A stretch of DNA of 64,000 bases from Canariomyces notabilis (GCF_033297395.1 NW_027041824.1:810211-874210), one strand, 5' to 3'. Numbered from the stretch's first letter, positions 1 to 12,087 are shown. The notes: generated by a model not told the origin, from the letters alone. Numbers and translations: made by a program.

Positions 1-1118
1 TGTCACACCTAAAAAAAAAATTCGTAACTACTTCATTGGCTGCAGGCGGGACACGGGGCATCGGGATCACCTTTGAGCGGATCGATCTCAGCCCCAATCA
101 GCATTGTTTTGGCGCCTGGAATGGTTCCAGGCTTCAGATCCGGGGAAACCTAAACATGGTTAGGGGTCGGGCCGGAGTCCACCGTTACTAATCGAGGCAT
201 ATTAACGTTGAGAAGGCTTCAGGTAGTTCATTTGAGGCACTTACAAGTCTTCAATTGGAATATCCAGTTACCAGCCTGCAACCCTGAGGCATTTGATGGT
301 ACCAACCTTGACTTCAAAGTCCATTCAAATAGGGCTGAGATCGAGGTCGCACAGACTTGCATGCTGTTTTAGTTACACCAGTTGCAACGTTACTGCGCCG
401 TCTGAGCGGCCAGCAAGCGGCCTAGGGATTGAAGGAACTCTATATATACCCAATGAGACGGAAAGAGGACTTACTTCTCCTTATCCACAATCTCACCGAG
501 ACATGTCTCGAGCATGTTGGGTGGATTATCGTTCTCTACAACCTGGGGGGTTTCGTGATTCTGGAGGTATCTTCGACAATAGGTTTAGGGTTACCCCCCT
601 AGAAGGTGGAAACAAAGTGATGGGAAACGATTTTGGTCTTCGGGCGTTATCGACAATACGGACTTCCCTACCGAAGACAGAATTCGAAAGCAAGTAGCGT
701 GAAGCCGCTGATGTTTGGATGTTGATTGCTTCAAGGAAGAAGAACTGCCCGACAAGGGAAGAAAGACATCCTAGACTCGACCTTTCAACTCAGTCAAAGG
801 CCCTCAGAACTTGCCCCAAGCACAAATGCCCAGGTAGTAAGTGCCTTCATATCGCGAGCCAAGGCTTATCCGGCGTTAGGTGTGCTTGTCTTTCACATTA
901 GACCATGAGTGCCTGGATACCTTAAAGATTCAGACTCTTAGCCAAGCGGCCCGGGCCCATGCCCTGAGAAGCTGAAGAACACCTTCAGTCAAACTAAATC
1001 TCCCTCCCGTCGTGTAGCCTGCTCCCGTTGCTAGTTGGATAAGACATCTAGAGACCAATATACAGTAACAGTATATGTGACCAATGCCCTACCCCTATGC
1101 AGCCAAAGTGGTCCTATA
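1..1118. other. Intergenic sequence, no gene recognised
   Basis: This is the start of the window and lies downstream of the first sugar transporter. The open frames here (the longest is about 134 codons) show no recognisable domain, and I saw no tRNA boxes or repeats. Confidence 0.6.
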
Positions 1119-3172
1119 CTAAACATACAGCCTTTGGCCTCGACGCTGTGGCCCCGGTCCCCGCGAGCCCCCTGGTACCATCTCATGCGCAATTGAATTC
1201 TCAACCGCCATGATCGCCTGTACTTCGGCAGCCTTTTCGTCTTCGAATACTACAGTACCGAATGTCAGCCACCCAGGCACGAGTTTGCTATTTGTAAGTG
1301 GGCGCTTCTTTGACTTACAAAATGTTGCCTCTTCAAGTGTCTTGCCGGACGTCTCTGGGAAGTGGAAATAAACAAAGTATACTTCGAACGCCAGAAAGCA
1401 ACAGTATGTTATAAGAAATCTCCAACCGATGTTGTTGAGGCCGATGGGATTGACAAAGGTAGTAAAGAACTCGGCACTTCGCGAGAACAGCTGAAAGACC
1501 GAAATGCCATGGGAGCGCTCGGTGTATGGCCAAAGCTCGACGAGGAATGCTAGATACCAGACCACTATTAGCACTGCATAGGCGCAAAACGTGAAGACAG
1601 GGCGACTGGGACCCGAAAGTCAGGGATCCCTACTGTACGTGAGGGTATTGAGCGCCAAGCAGTAGCAGGGAGCGTAGGCGTAGATAAAAAAGATGCTCGC
1701 GGTCCCAGCGGCATTGTTTATCTGGCCAGACTCCCTTGCCGTGATGGCTCTCTCCATACTGATGGTATACCCGGTGAAAACGACGAGCAGACTCGCCGTA
1801 CAAGCGAGGTACATGTGACGGCGCTTAAACCGACGAACGAACATGGAGGCTGTGAAGGAGCAAACCAAGGACCAGCATGAGAGAGTGACATTGATGGTCT
1901 GCTTGAAGTGAGACGAATCCCGGCCAATGATCTGTAAAAGGTCTCCCAGGTAGTATGAGAGGAGCGTGGAGCCAGACCACTGCGCAAACAGACCCAGCAT
2001 GCACGTGGTGAGCAGGCGTTTCCGCATGCCAGCCGTTGCTGCAAGGTCAAGCCACGACGTCCTCGAGGTTCGCATCTCGATACGCAGTGTCGATTGGATC
2101 TGGGCCATTTCGGCCCTGACGAACTGAGAGTCCCTGCCCTCGGCGTGGTACTTTCGCAGGATCTGATGAGCTTCGTCGCTACGGTCCTTGGCGACAAGCC
2201 AGCGCGGGCTCTCCGGGAGGAAGAAGACGAAGATGAGTTGGAGCAACGGACACACAATCTGTAGCAGCGAGGGGACTCGCCAGCCCCAGTCGGTCAGTAT
2301 GCCATTGGTACCAAAGCATATTCCGGCTGCTGTGATCTGGCCAATAAAGAACGAAACGCTGAAAAGCGATGTCAGGACGGCTCGTTCCTATAGACGTTCA
2401 ACATTCATTGATATGTCAGCCCCTGACTCCCTGAGAAGCAACATGATGACTGTTTGGCCCGCCGTCTCGTAGGCACAATACAATACAAGTAGTACATACG
2501 TTTGGATACCCCAGTTCACCAATTAAAGAGGAGCCTGATACTATGCAGGGTGGAATGCCGAAGCCTAGGATTAGACGAGCGGCAATATATGCACCGACTT
2601 TGCGTTGTTTTGTTTCGTTAGTTCCTTGTCGTCGACATGGACTTCATGAGTGTGTGCCAGACTGCCAGTACCTACCGTTGTTGGCGAAACCCTGTATTAA
2701 GGACCCAGCAACCAAGACAGAGGAGCCGAGGAAGATTGCCCATCGTCGTCCAAGCCGATCATTGATGACGGGTATCAGGGGAAGGGAGAAAATGGCACCG
2801 AGAGGGTAAGCGGCTGCGATAATTCCCTTGAGGGTGCTTTGGGGATTTCCGAAGACTACAACATAGCAGCAGGGTGCTTGTCAGTCACAGGGAAATCGCC
2901 TAGTACCTAGCCACGACAGGTTTGACCTTACAGCTGATCCACGAGGGCAGAATCTGCATAGCATTGACCATTTGTGAGTGGAAGCCCGAAGTCATCTGGA
3001 TGCCCATGCAGGTTGGGATAAGCATGAAGTAGAGATGGCGCAGATTCGGCTTGCGGTACCAAGGCACTTTGTCCTCGTTGGCGAGTCTTGTAACAATGGC
3101 ATCGTGGCTGTCCCCTCCGACTACTGGGGGCTCGTTGCCCTTGGTGAGTTCACTGTTGCTGGGCCGGTCCAT
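1119..3172 (-). CDS. MFS sugar transporter (lactose permease/hexose transporter type)
   Basis: This is predicted to be a plasma-membrane 12-helix sugar/H+ symporter of the major facilitator superfamily. I join six exons on the minus strand: 2932-3172, 2676-2855, 2500-2597, 1634-2387, 1319-1549 and 1119-1249. They give 544 aa in one frame. Visible family signatures are the loop GRRW after helix 2, PESPRW at the end of helix 6, and PETSGKTLEE after helix 12. The fourth intron (1550-1633) has a branch-like CTAATAG, and removing it restores TYTFLVELWPY. The last intron restores EEATFLFEDEK. The ATG at 3172 gives a hydrophilic N-terminal tail before the first helix, as usual for this group. The gene diverges from prp4. 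The substrate cannot be told from sequence. The fold and family are clear. Confidence 0.88.
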
Positions 3173-4354
3173 GGTGTCTGTTGATTCAAAGTGCTGCTGG
3201 CACGGCGAGAATGTTGAAGGAATGGGATATCCGGGGGATGGTGAGACGCTTGTTCACCCATATGTATTAAACCAGTTGAAAACTCTGGAGTGATATGTCG
3301 AGAAAAAAGTCGGTGTGTGAATAGTCAAGGGACTGGAGCTTCTAGAAGTTTGGGGGGTCGAGACTTCTCGGAAACATGGCTCTCTACTAGCGCCAGCTAG
3401 TACCTACCTCACCTTACCAATCATGACGCCCTGTCCGGTGCTCTATCGGATCCGATCCGGAGACCCACCCGGGCCGTAGAGCCGCCTTTGACTCCAGTTT
3501 CCCGGAGAGGCTACATTTTCCGGCTGGCGACTGACAGAACCGAATACAACTCGTATCCGAGTCCTAAGTGACCCCCGCTTTCGGATACTTCGGATGGCCG
3601 GTGCCTTGGCACAAGAACCATGCATTGCTCTACTGGCAATTCCTCGTCAACAGGGCGTACACTTGTAAACGGGCCGTGGTCGGAAGGAGGTGGCTTGGCC
3701 CGGTCAGATTCTCAACAATTGGACGTCGAGGTCGAGAACTCGAATGGTTGCCTTGTGGGCAGTTACTGCCCTGCCGGAGTGTCATAGGACTTGAAGTTGC
3801 TGTGCGGTATGTACAACAATATATCCAGGGCGTACATGTCCTCTCAAAACCAAAATGCATGTTCCAATCAACGAAGGTGACTGCCGGGTCATCAGATGTT
3901 TGGAAGGCTGGAAGTTCTGGGTACGTTACCCCGCTTGGCCGAGGTCGGCCGCTAGATGCTGGCAGCTGGCAGCACCTGGGGTCTACCGGTACCCCAAATG
4001 AAGCTGGTCGATAAGATAACGTCAGTGAACCTCAAGGTTAGAATTACGGCATCACAGCTTTTGCTGTCGTTTAGGAAGCAAAGCTGGTCCCACCACAGCT
4101 TTTCGATAACCGACAAACGAGATAGGACTGAGAATTCCAATTGGGTGCACCTTCTGTAAATACCTCGACAACGACTGCCCTCCGACTTGCAAATATGATG
4201 CACCCATCGCGTAGGGCGTATGTTGAGGAGGCTGAAGCAGAGGTACGCTTGCAAACTGCTGCCACGGATTGTCCTAGCACCGCTAACCCGTTGGTGCGTG
4301 TAGGAGCGCGGCGGAATTGACCTGGATTCCATCCGTAGGTTTTGGTCTTGAGAC
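3173..4354. other. Divergent promoter region between transporter and prp4
   Basis: About 1.2 kb separates the divergent starts of the sugar transporter and prp4. Open frames of up to 148 codons here have no recognisable domain and overlap each other on both strands, so I take them as chance. No repeat was noticed. Confidence 0.55.
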
Positions 4355-5902
4355 ATGGACATGTTCAACGGCCTGCTAACTCGTCATCCAGCGATTGATC
4401 GCGATTATGACGTTCCCGGCGCCGGCGCCGGCATCGCGTCAGAGAAAGCCTCAGCTCTCCTATCCCAATTCGAACGAAAAAGGCTAGCAGCGTCTATCGC
4501 TGTTCCTACCGATGATGGACGGGTACGAGCCAAACTTCGAGAGCTCGGCGAGCCCGTCACGCTCTTCGGCGAGGGCCCGGCCGACAGGCGTGACAGGCTG
4601 CGGGAGCTCCTCACAGAGCAGGCACAACAAGCCGCCCGCCAGGAGAGCGCCGATGTAGAAATGAAAGACGCTGAAAAGTCAGAAGAGGAGGAAGCTGAGG
4701 AGCAAGAGGAGGAATTCTACTCCAAGGGGACAGACGAGCTCCTCCAGGCCAGGATAGACATTGCCCACTATTCAATCCCTCGGGCGAAACGGCGCATCGA
4801 GTTCCAGAAAAAGGAAGCCAGCATACCTTTACGCACCCATGTCAAGTTCCGGAAGGAAATTAAGGAGCGCCTCCAGACCTACGAGCTCCAGGGCAGTCAA
4901 GCCGCGGGAGACCGGCATGTCAGCATGACAAGGATTTCGCCGAACGGGAAGATGGTGGCAACGGGTAACTGGGGCGGCCAGGTTAAACTTATTGATATCC
5001 CCAGCCTAGAGCAGAGGCGGCTATTAAGAGGCCATACAAACAAGATTAGCGGCATTGCTTGGATGCCCGACGCTACCTTGGACGGAAGCAACGTGTCGGA
5101 GAACGCGGTGAATCTGGCCTCAGGAGGAGCGGAGGGCCAAATCCACCTGTGGTCTTTAACCCAGGATACGCCTCTCTCTACCCTCTCCGGACACGCTCAG
5201 CGAGTCTGCCGCGTCGAGTTTCATCCATCCGGGAAATATCTGGCATCCGCCTCAGAGGATACGTCGTGGAGATTATGGGACGTGGAAACAGCGACAGAGC
5301 TGCTCCTTCAGGAGGGCCACTCGCGCGGAGTATATGCCGTCAGCTTCAGCACTGACGGGTCCTTGCTGGCCAGCGCAGGGTTGGACAGCATCGGGCGTAT
5401 CTGGGATTTGCGTTCAGGCCGCACCGTGATGATACTAGACGGCCATCTGGACGGGCACATCAAGCCCATCTACGGCCTTGACTGGGGATCAGACGGCCAC
5501 CGGGTCCTGACAGCCTCGGCAGACGGGTGGATCAAGTGCTGGGATGTCCGGAAGGTACAACGGACGGGAGGTATTGGTGCGCACACAAGCGCAGTGTCCG
5601 ATGTGAGGTGGTTCAAAGGCTTGGATGATCCATTGTTGGGAACCCCGCCGGGCGAAGACGAAAGGGGCATGCAGCTTCCCAAGAAGTCCGGCATGTTCCT
5701 GGTTTCGGCAGGGTTTGACCACAAGGTCAATGTCTTCTCAGCTGACGATTGGGCTCTTGTCCAGTCGCTCACAGGCCACACAGGCCCCGTTGCGAGCGTG
5801 GACGTCAGCAGAGACGGGAAATGGATTGTCAGCGGCGGCCACGACCGGACAGTCAAGCTTTGGGGGCGTAACGACTCTGCAGGGTTGTACGGCGAGGACT
5901 AG
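4355..5902 (+). CDS. U4/U6 snRNP WD40 protein Prp4
   Basis: This intronless gene encodes 515 aa. Prp4 is a core component of the U4/U6.U5 tri-snRNP and acts in the nucleus before spliceosome activation. Residues about 52-88 match the SFM/PRP4 N-terminal helical motif (RAKLRELGEPVTLFGEG). An acidic stretch rich in E lies at about 109-121. Residues about 187-510 form a seven-bladed WD40 propeller with clear GH...WD repeats (for example RLLRGHTNKISGI, SGHAQRVCRVEFHPSG, SGGHDRTVKLWG). The start ATG at 4355 is followed by a second Met two codons later, so either could be used. Length and domain order fit the family. A second tri-snRNP gene, snu114, lies 22 kb away, which I regard as coincidence. 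Confidence 0.95.
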   Translation: MDMFNGLLTRHPAIDRDYDVPGAGAGIASEKASALLSQFERKRLAASIAVPTDDGRVRAKLRELGEPVTLFGEGPADRRDRLRELLTEQAQQAARQESADVEMKDAEKSEEEEAEEQEEEFYSKGTDELLQARIDIAHYSIPRAKRRIEFQKKEASIPLRTHVKFRKEIKERLQTYELQGSQAAGDRHVSMTRISPNGKMVATGNWGGQVKLIDIPSLEQRRLLRGHTNKISGIAWMPDATLDGSNVSENAVNLASGGAEGQIHLWSLTQDTPLSTLSGHAQRVCRVEFHPSGKYLASASEDTSWRLWDVETATELLLQEGHSRGVYAVSFSTDGSLLASAGLDSIGRIWDLRSGRTVMILDGHLDGHIKPIYGLDWGSDGHRVLTASADGWIKCWDVRKVQRTGGIGAHTSAVSDVRWFKGLDDPLLGTPPGEDERGMQLPKKSGMFLVSAGFDHKVNVFSADDWALVQSLTGHTGPVASVDVSRDGKWIVSGGHDRTVKLWGRNDSAGLYGED

Positions 5903-6553
5903 ACCGTTGCAGGACTGGTATCGTGGGCGTTTTATGTAACAAGTAGAGTCTAACTGATACCCAACAATCTCACACTTCTCTTCACGCACACGGGACTCTG
6001 GCCATCTGGATGACATGAGTTGGTGATGTTCCTTAGCTTAGCTGACCTTGCATGAGCGAGGCAAACCGAGCTTGCCAAAATGAGACGTCACAGCCGTTCA
6101 ATTCCGAAACAACCAAACAACGTGAAGTACAGAGGATGGCGATGCCAAACGAATACAAGTATCCTTAGGATATCCAGTCTTTCGAAGTCGAAAGCGACTC
6201 ATAAGTTGGCCTTCTACTGTGTAAAGGAAGGACGAATACGGAGTAGGTACGGAGTACTGCCAAGGCTGCCAAAGTAATGTGTGCACAGGCCACCTGGCGC
6301 CTCCCTCCACAGCGATAAAGGGCGATAAAGGCTGGTGCAGTGGTTTAGAGATCGCCGTCTATCCAATGGTTGCAACCACCAAACACGTTCTTGCTCTTGA
6401 CGACTACTTCCACGACCTGATTCGCCTTCAACAGTCTATACCAAGTCAATGCGACCCATACAGCTACAAATATCTTGATCTAGAGGCCCAAAAACAGGGA
6501 TCGAACCTCACTTTTTCACGCCGTCCTTGCGTCGCAAACCCAGAACCAGAATC
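5903..6553. other. Intergenic region prp4 to cyclin gene
   Basis: This stretch holds no gene that I can support. It contains two TACGGAGTA copies at 6237 and 6248 (see the repeat entry) and a short direct repeat of GCGATAAAGG at about 6311-6330. Confidence 0.6.
6237..6256. repeat. Tandem pair of the TACGGAGTA motif
   Basis: Two exact copies of the nonamer TACGGAGTA start at 6237 and 6248, two bases apart. They belong to a motif with eight exact copies in the window, all between genes. Confidence 0.85.
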
Positions 6554-8127
6554 ATGTCCAGCATCGACAGGTATCGGCCTCCGAGGGAAGGCTACCAGCC
6601 GCCTTCTCTTCCGCCAAAACCGCCTCCCGCCATCAACGACCGATTGTCAAAGTCCCCGTTCAGGAGACGCGACGTTCCCCCCGCCGTGCCTTCCCCGCCG
6701 ACACTCAGCTCCAGGACATCGCCACCCAGACCTCTCTCGCGCCGCAGCGCGCCGTCACCCTCACATTCTAGCCCTCGGCAACCTCCTCAACCGAGGCAGG
6801 ACCAATGGTACTTCACATCAGACGAAGTCGCGAGCTCGCCCAGCATCATAGAAGGTCTACCACCGGCCGAAGAAAGATTACGGAGAGCCAAGGGCGTCAA
6901 CTTCATCTACCAGGCCGGCATCCTCCTCGAGCTGCCGCAAATCACATTATGGGTCGCGGGGGTATTTTTCCACCGGTTTTACATGAGATACAGCATGGTG
7001 GAGGAGAAGTCGGGCATACATCACTACGTAGGGAATTTCTGGACCTAGCAGAACCAACTGAGAGAAGCCATAAACTGACCACCACATCCCCCTTTCTTAC
7101 CCCGGTGCAGAATATCGCCGCGACAGCGCTCTTTCTCGCGAACAAGACGGAGGAAAATTGCCGCAAGACCAAAGACGTCATCATCGCCGTCGCCAAAGTC
7201 GCACAAAAAAACACCAAGCTCATCATTGACGAGCAGAGCAAGGAATACTGGCGATGGCGCGACAGCATCCTGACGTACGAGGAGCTCATGCTGGAAACAC
7301 TGACATTCGACCTGTTGGTCGACAACCCGTACGCGCAGCTGTACGAGCACTTCCGGCAGCTGGACCTGGTGCACAACAAAACGCTGCGCGACTCGGCCTG
7401 GGCCTTCTGCAACGACGCCTGCCTGACCGTTCTCCCTCTACTCCTCCCCGCGCGCGACGTTGCCATCGCCGCCGTCTTCTGGGCCACCGCCGTCACCCGC
7501 GAAAAGATTGACGACGTTGACGGCCAGGCCTGGTGGCGCTTCCTCGGCGCCAGCGAAGCCGACACGGTCAAGGCCGTCGCCCTCATGACCGATTTTTACA
7601 AAAAGAACCCGCTCCGCAAGCAGGACGCCAAAGTACCCGGCTCCCCCGAGTTCAACCTCGAGAGCACCCGCCGCCGCGGCGAGCTCGGCCTCAGCCAGCT
7701 CGAGCTGGATTCGGCGGCCAGCCAGTACGGCGGCACCCCGACCCCGCTGGGAACGGACCGCGCTGGCACGCAGAGCCCGACGAGGAGTAGAGCGAATGGA
7801 AGGGCTGGGGAGGGGTATGATGCTGCTGCTGGTATTGGTGCTGCTGCTGGTGGCAGGGTCGTGGTCAAGACTGAGGGGCTTGATCAAGAGTCGTCGTCGT
7901 CGCTGGTCGGTAGGAATGGGGAGGTTAAGGGTGATTCCGACGCCGCGCTCAAGGTGGCGGCAAATCATATGTCGGCTCACGAGCGGGGTCCAAATGGTGA
8001 TGCTGCAACCAGCGGAGGACTAGTCTCCCCCCGTGTAAAGAGAGGGGGGGAGGAAAGTAGTGAGGAGAGGGACGCTAAGAAGGCCAAGCTGGAGGATGAG
8101 GATGAAGGGGAGATTAAAGGCTCTTGA
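6554..8127 (+). CDS. Cyclin K/T-type cyclin (Pch1/Ctk2/Bur2-like), transcriptional CDK partner
   Basis: Two exons, 6554-7027 and 7111-8127, join in phase 0 to give 496 aa. Residues about 80-310 form tandem cyclin boxes: the segment RAKGVNFIYQAGILLELPQ, then FFHRFYMRYS, then IAATALFLANKTEENCRKTK are typical of the cyclin K/T/L group that activates Cdk9- or Cdk12-like kinases phosphorylating RNA polymerase II. The N-terminus is rich in Pro, Ser and Arg. The C-terminal 190 residues are low-complexity, with a basic KRGGEESSEERDAKKAK tail that could be a nuclear signal. An in-frame ATG lies 27 nt upstream. I prefer 6554 because MSSIDRYRPP looks like a natural start. Which CDK it serves cannot be settled here; the cyclin assignment itself is firm. 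Confidence 0.88.
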
Positions 8128-8670
8128 GAGAGGCTCAAGTCTCGGTTTTTACTCTTCACCTCACCACGGCTGTTTGCTTTCTCGTTGTTTCTTGGTTGTC
8201 ATGGGATGGGGCCTGGGGTTGTCTATTCGGCGCAGGGGAGTCAGCGAATGGGTTGGAGTGCATGTAATCATACGGTTTCGTTAAGCTGATGATGTGCACT
8301 TGATCTGTGACCCTTTTCGGGGGTTTCTTGAATCTCGATCTCCCAACCACTCTGTGAGAGGGGACCTCGGAATGTATCCATACACGTCTCTTTTTGCTCT
8401 CTTTTCGCCGCAGAGGGATCTGACCCGCTTCCGTGGGATGCTTTGCTTCATGCCAGTGACCGTGTTGGCTTCGCGGTAGGTAAAGGAGAGGCGGGGGTTA
8501 CCATGGTGGCATACCGCGTCGAGGAATTTCGAACACAAATAAGCCGAGGTTCCCTGGTCGAGAGGACATAGGACCTGATCCAGCCACACAACATTGTCAG
8601 TGATGATACCCCCTCTCCGAAACGTACCAACACATCCTACATTTCCCATCCTCATTCCCCCATCCACCCC
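8128..8670. other. Convergent 3' region between cyclin and dus4
   Basis: These 543 bases separate two convergent stop codons and should hold both 3' UTRs. No gene was recognised. Confidence 0.6.
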
Positions 8671-10107
8671 TTAACCTCGATCCCGCCTTAAACCTAACCC
8701 CCCCCCCCGTCCCCGTTTCTCATCCAAAAAATCAATCAAATCAACCATGTTGCTACACGCCAGCATGGCAGCCCGCTCCTGCTTGGTCAGCAGCGCGGAC
8801 TTGTTGAAGGGGCTCATGCCCGGCGCGCACATCTCACTCAAATGGTGCAGCACCAGCTTGAAGGGCAGCGGGCTGCGCACCACCTTGTTCAGGAACGTCT
8901 CGACTGCCTCCCAGGGGCAGGTTTCGTGTCCTGCGTAGAGGGCTGGGTTTGCGAGGATTGCGCGGGCTGACATTAGGCCGGAGAGTTTGGGCAGGTTGGG
9001 CTTGACCAGGGGGTTTGAAGGGGAGGAGGAGGTGGTGCTGGCGGCGGTGGCGGTGGAAACGGGGTTTGAGTTGGTGTTGGTAGGAGTGGGAGTGTTAAGG
9101 AGAGGGGATGTGAAAGGGAGAGCGTTGAGCGCAAAGACGTCTCCTGACACGAGGATTGGGACGCGGTCGCCGAAGGTTGATGTCAGGATCTCGAGGGCTT
9201 CGAGGTTGATTGGTGTGCTGGACGGGGTTGATCTTGTCCGGGGGTGAATTGTGAGGAAGTCGATATGCCGGTTTGCCTCGGGGCCGAGGACTGTGGTTAT
9301 AAAGTCGATTGTTTTGCTGTATATAGATAGCATCGTCAGCTGAGCAGGGTATTCCTCACTTTTCACAGTTAGATCTTACCGGAGATCCTTGTGCACCCGA
9401 ATCTTGACACTTAGGCTCCTCCCCCTCGGGCTGTCCATGTCCTTCTCTTTTTCAACAGCCCAACCATCTTGGCGCAGCTGCTCCCGGGTCTCGACTACCA
9501 TGTCCCGTACCAGTTCCCGCTTCTCCATTAGGGCAGCCCCCAGACTCTCGGCGCAGGCCCATGATTGAGGGCAACCGCAATTCAGGTCGATACCGCTGCA
9601 AAACGGCGCCACGAGTGATGATGCCCTTGCGAGCTCCTGAGGAACGTTGGCCCCGAACTGTACTATTGTAGGGGGTTGAGGGCCATTGGTAGATATTGTG
9701 AAGTCTAGGGAGAGTTAGGAGACGGTTCAAACTTCAAGAGAATGAGTTTGCAAGTCACCAACCACTATCCCTAGCAAAACGATTCCTGTTGAATTCTTTG
9801 GCCAGGATCATAGGTGTCCAACACAAATCTGTGCCATAGGCAAAGACGGTCTGACGGAAGGCGAGCTGCTTGGCCGGTCAGATACTGCAAACTGGGAAGT
9901 GAACACGCAATTGTAAACTCCATACAAAAATACTTGCCTTGCTGTATCGCACCATAGGCGCTGAAGCATATAGAAAGCGCCTTTCTTTTCTCGCAACATC
10001 AAAGAGCTTTAAGGGGCTGGTTCCAAACAGAATGAGTGAATCCGAAAACCAACTGAAAGGCAGAGATAGGCTTACTGTACGTGTTCCATATCTAACGTGT
10101 TTTCCAT
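8671..10107 (-). CDS. tRNA dihydrouridine synthase Dus4
   Basis: Dus4 is the FMN- and NADPH-dependent enzyme that reduces uridine in the tRNA D-loop (positions 20a/20b in yeast). Five exons on the minus strand, 10076-10107, 9938-10016, 9763-9865, 9380-9704 and 8671-9316, give 394 aa. Family motifs are YASAPMVRYSKLAFR near the N-terminus, the catalytic-loop segment DLNCGCPQSWA (active Cys in NCGCP), SVKIRVHKDLRKT and HPRTR. The first intron joins MENTLDMEHV to HPLKLFD. The second intron (9866-9937) has a GC donor (AAG|GCAAGT) and a normal AG acceptor. The third and fourth are GT-AG of 58 and 63 nt. A low-complexity Thr/Ser/Asn insert sits at about residues 260-290. Near the end a run of eleven G encodes glycines, so the exact C-terminus is vulnerable to a sequencing slip. 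It diverges from ade2. Confidence 0.93.
8698..8708. repeat. Homopolymer C11 inside the dus4 coding region
   Basis: Eleven C on the plus strand (G11 on the coding strand) encode part of the Gly-rich tail of Dus4, about 12 codons before the stop. Confidence 0.9.
9866..9937 (-). other. GC-AG intron of dus4
   Basis: This 72-nt intron starts with GCAAGT after an exon ending in AAG and ends in CAG. Removing it joins VRYSK to LAFRQTVF, the highly conserved Dus4 N-terminal segment. No GT donor nearby keeps the frame. GC-AG introns are a known minority class read by the major spliceosome. Confidence 0.85.
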
Positions 10108-10712
10108 GTTGGTCCAGATAAAATGCGTAGATCGTGGAAATCTCGGGAGACGCAATATCGGACGGCATGTGGATGAATGTATGAGTGATGAATGAGGAGA
10201 CTCAGAAAGTCTTGGGCGTGTCAATTGCCCCACGGGCTGAAAGTTTACAGCAAGCCCTCAATCATCTTGCTGGTAGCGGAAACTAGGTCAATAGGTTTCA
10301 AGAAGTAATGACAGTCTCAAAGGTTTCTGAATGGGGTTCTCAATCGAAGTAGCTTACCAAGTATCCAGACCTCATTGTTGACTCATGCGTTTCTAGACGG
10401 GCAGCAACCTCTTCATCCATTTACAGAACCCCTTTATTCATTTACAGGAGACTGCGTACTATATCTTCCCGTAAGTGGGGGCATTCAATGCGCTAACTGC
10501 AGGTCCCAAACAGCATTGATTGGCTTAAGATGCCCTGTAACTACTGTAACCAACTACCTTAGCACCCGATGAGCAAAAAAACTGCAATCAGAATTCATAA
10601 CCGATCTCGGGAGTTTCTACGGAGTATACTGTACAAGATATCAGGTTCACAAGCCAAGTGAGAGAAACCTTTGCTATTGCAAAACAATAAACCAGAACCT
10701 AAGACGACAAAC
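10108..10712. promoter_or_regulatory. Shared upstream region of dus4 and ade2
   Basis: These 605 bases lie between two divergent start codons and should contain both promoters. One TACGGAGTA copy (10618) runs straight into TACTGTAC (10625). An in-frame ATG at 10671 lies upstream of the chosen ade2 start. No specific factor site is claimed. Confidence 0.5.
10618..10632. repeat. TACGGAGTA motif fused to TACTGTAC
   Basis: An exact TACGGAGTA at 10618-10626 overlaps the following TACTGTAC. The two motif families also meet at 47035-47060. Confidence 0.8.
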
Positions 10713-12056
10713 ATGCCCGAGGGTGGGAATCCCGTCATTGGCCTGCTGGGCGGAGGGCAGCTCGGGCGCATGCTCTGCGAGGCTGCCAACCCCCTGGGCA
10801 TCGACGTCGCCATTCTCGACGAGGAAAAGGCGCCGGCGAAACAAGCTCACGACACGGGTCGCCATGTCACCGGCTCATTCAAGGACCCGGACTGCATCCG
10901 GAAGCTCGCTACTGTATCCGACTATCTGTCAGTGGAAATCGAGCATGTAGAGACCGAAGTGCTTGAGGACATTGAGAGAAACGGCGTTCAGGTCAAACGC
11001 CCTGACGGGTCTACCGCCATCCATCGGCCGCCGATTCACCCTTCTTGGAGGACCATCCGGCTTATCCAGGACAAGTACCTCCAGAAAGAGCATTTCAGGA
11101 CCAGCGGCAAGGGAATCCCCATCGCCGACCAGCTACCAGTCGCGTCCGACTCTGCGTCTCTCAGGGACGTCGCTGAGAAGTTCGGCTTTCCTTTCATGCT
11201 GAAGGCCCGGAAAGGCAGCTACGACGGGAGGGGCAACTTCAAGGTCAACAGCGAGGCCGACTTTGAGGCTGCCATCAAGGCACTTGGGGGGCTCAGTTTG
11301 TACGCCGAGAAATGGGCCCCATTTGTCAAGGAGCTTGCCGTCATGGTCATCAGGACCGAGGATGACAAGGGCAATCTCAGAAACTGCGTCGCATATCCTG
11401 CCGTCGAGACTGTCCATGAGGACAGCATCTGCACCAGGGTCTTTATGCCACCTAGAGATGTGCCCGAGGCAGTGTGCGAATCCGCGCGGAACTTAGCAAC
11501 CCAGGTTATCAGCACCCTTTGGGGTAGAGGTGTTTTTGCCGTGGAAATGTTTCTTCTGGAAGATGGTGCGAGACAAGTGCTTCATTCTGAATCAATCTCG
11601 TACTGACACTTCATACAGGCTCGCTGATGGTCAACGAGGTCGCACCCCGCCCGCACAACTCCGGCCACTACACCATCGAGGCGGTCCCTCAAATGTCACA
11701 GTTCAAGGCGCAACTCCATGCCGTCCTTGACCTGCCCGTTCCCGCCACTTTGACGCCTAGAGTGTCCTCCGCCATCATGCTCAATATCCTCGGCGGCGCC
11801 ACCCCTTCCGCCCACCACAAACTAGTCCAACTAGCCCGGTCCACCCTCGACGACAGCATGGACGTCTACCTCCACTTGTACAACAAGGCGTCCAAACCGA
11901 GCCGGAAAATCGGCCACATTACCCTGACGGGGTCTTCAACCATCCAGGATCTGCAGGCCAAAGCCAAGCCATTCATCGACCTCGTGGACGAGATCAGGCT
12001 GGAGCGCACTTCAGCCGCATCTGAAACCCTCCGTCCCCAGGCATCTCCAGAAAAGC

Positions 12057-12087
<31 letters not shown>

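Noticed and set aside
6483..6515. B-box-like GGTTCGATCCC on the minus strand before the cyclin gene
   Set aside because: The flanking bases cannot form a T-stem, and no A box lies at a suitable distance.
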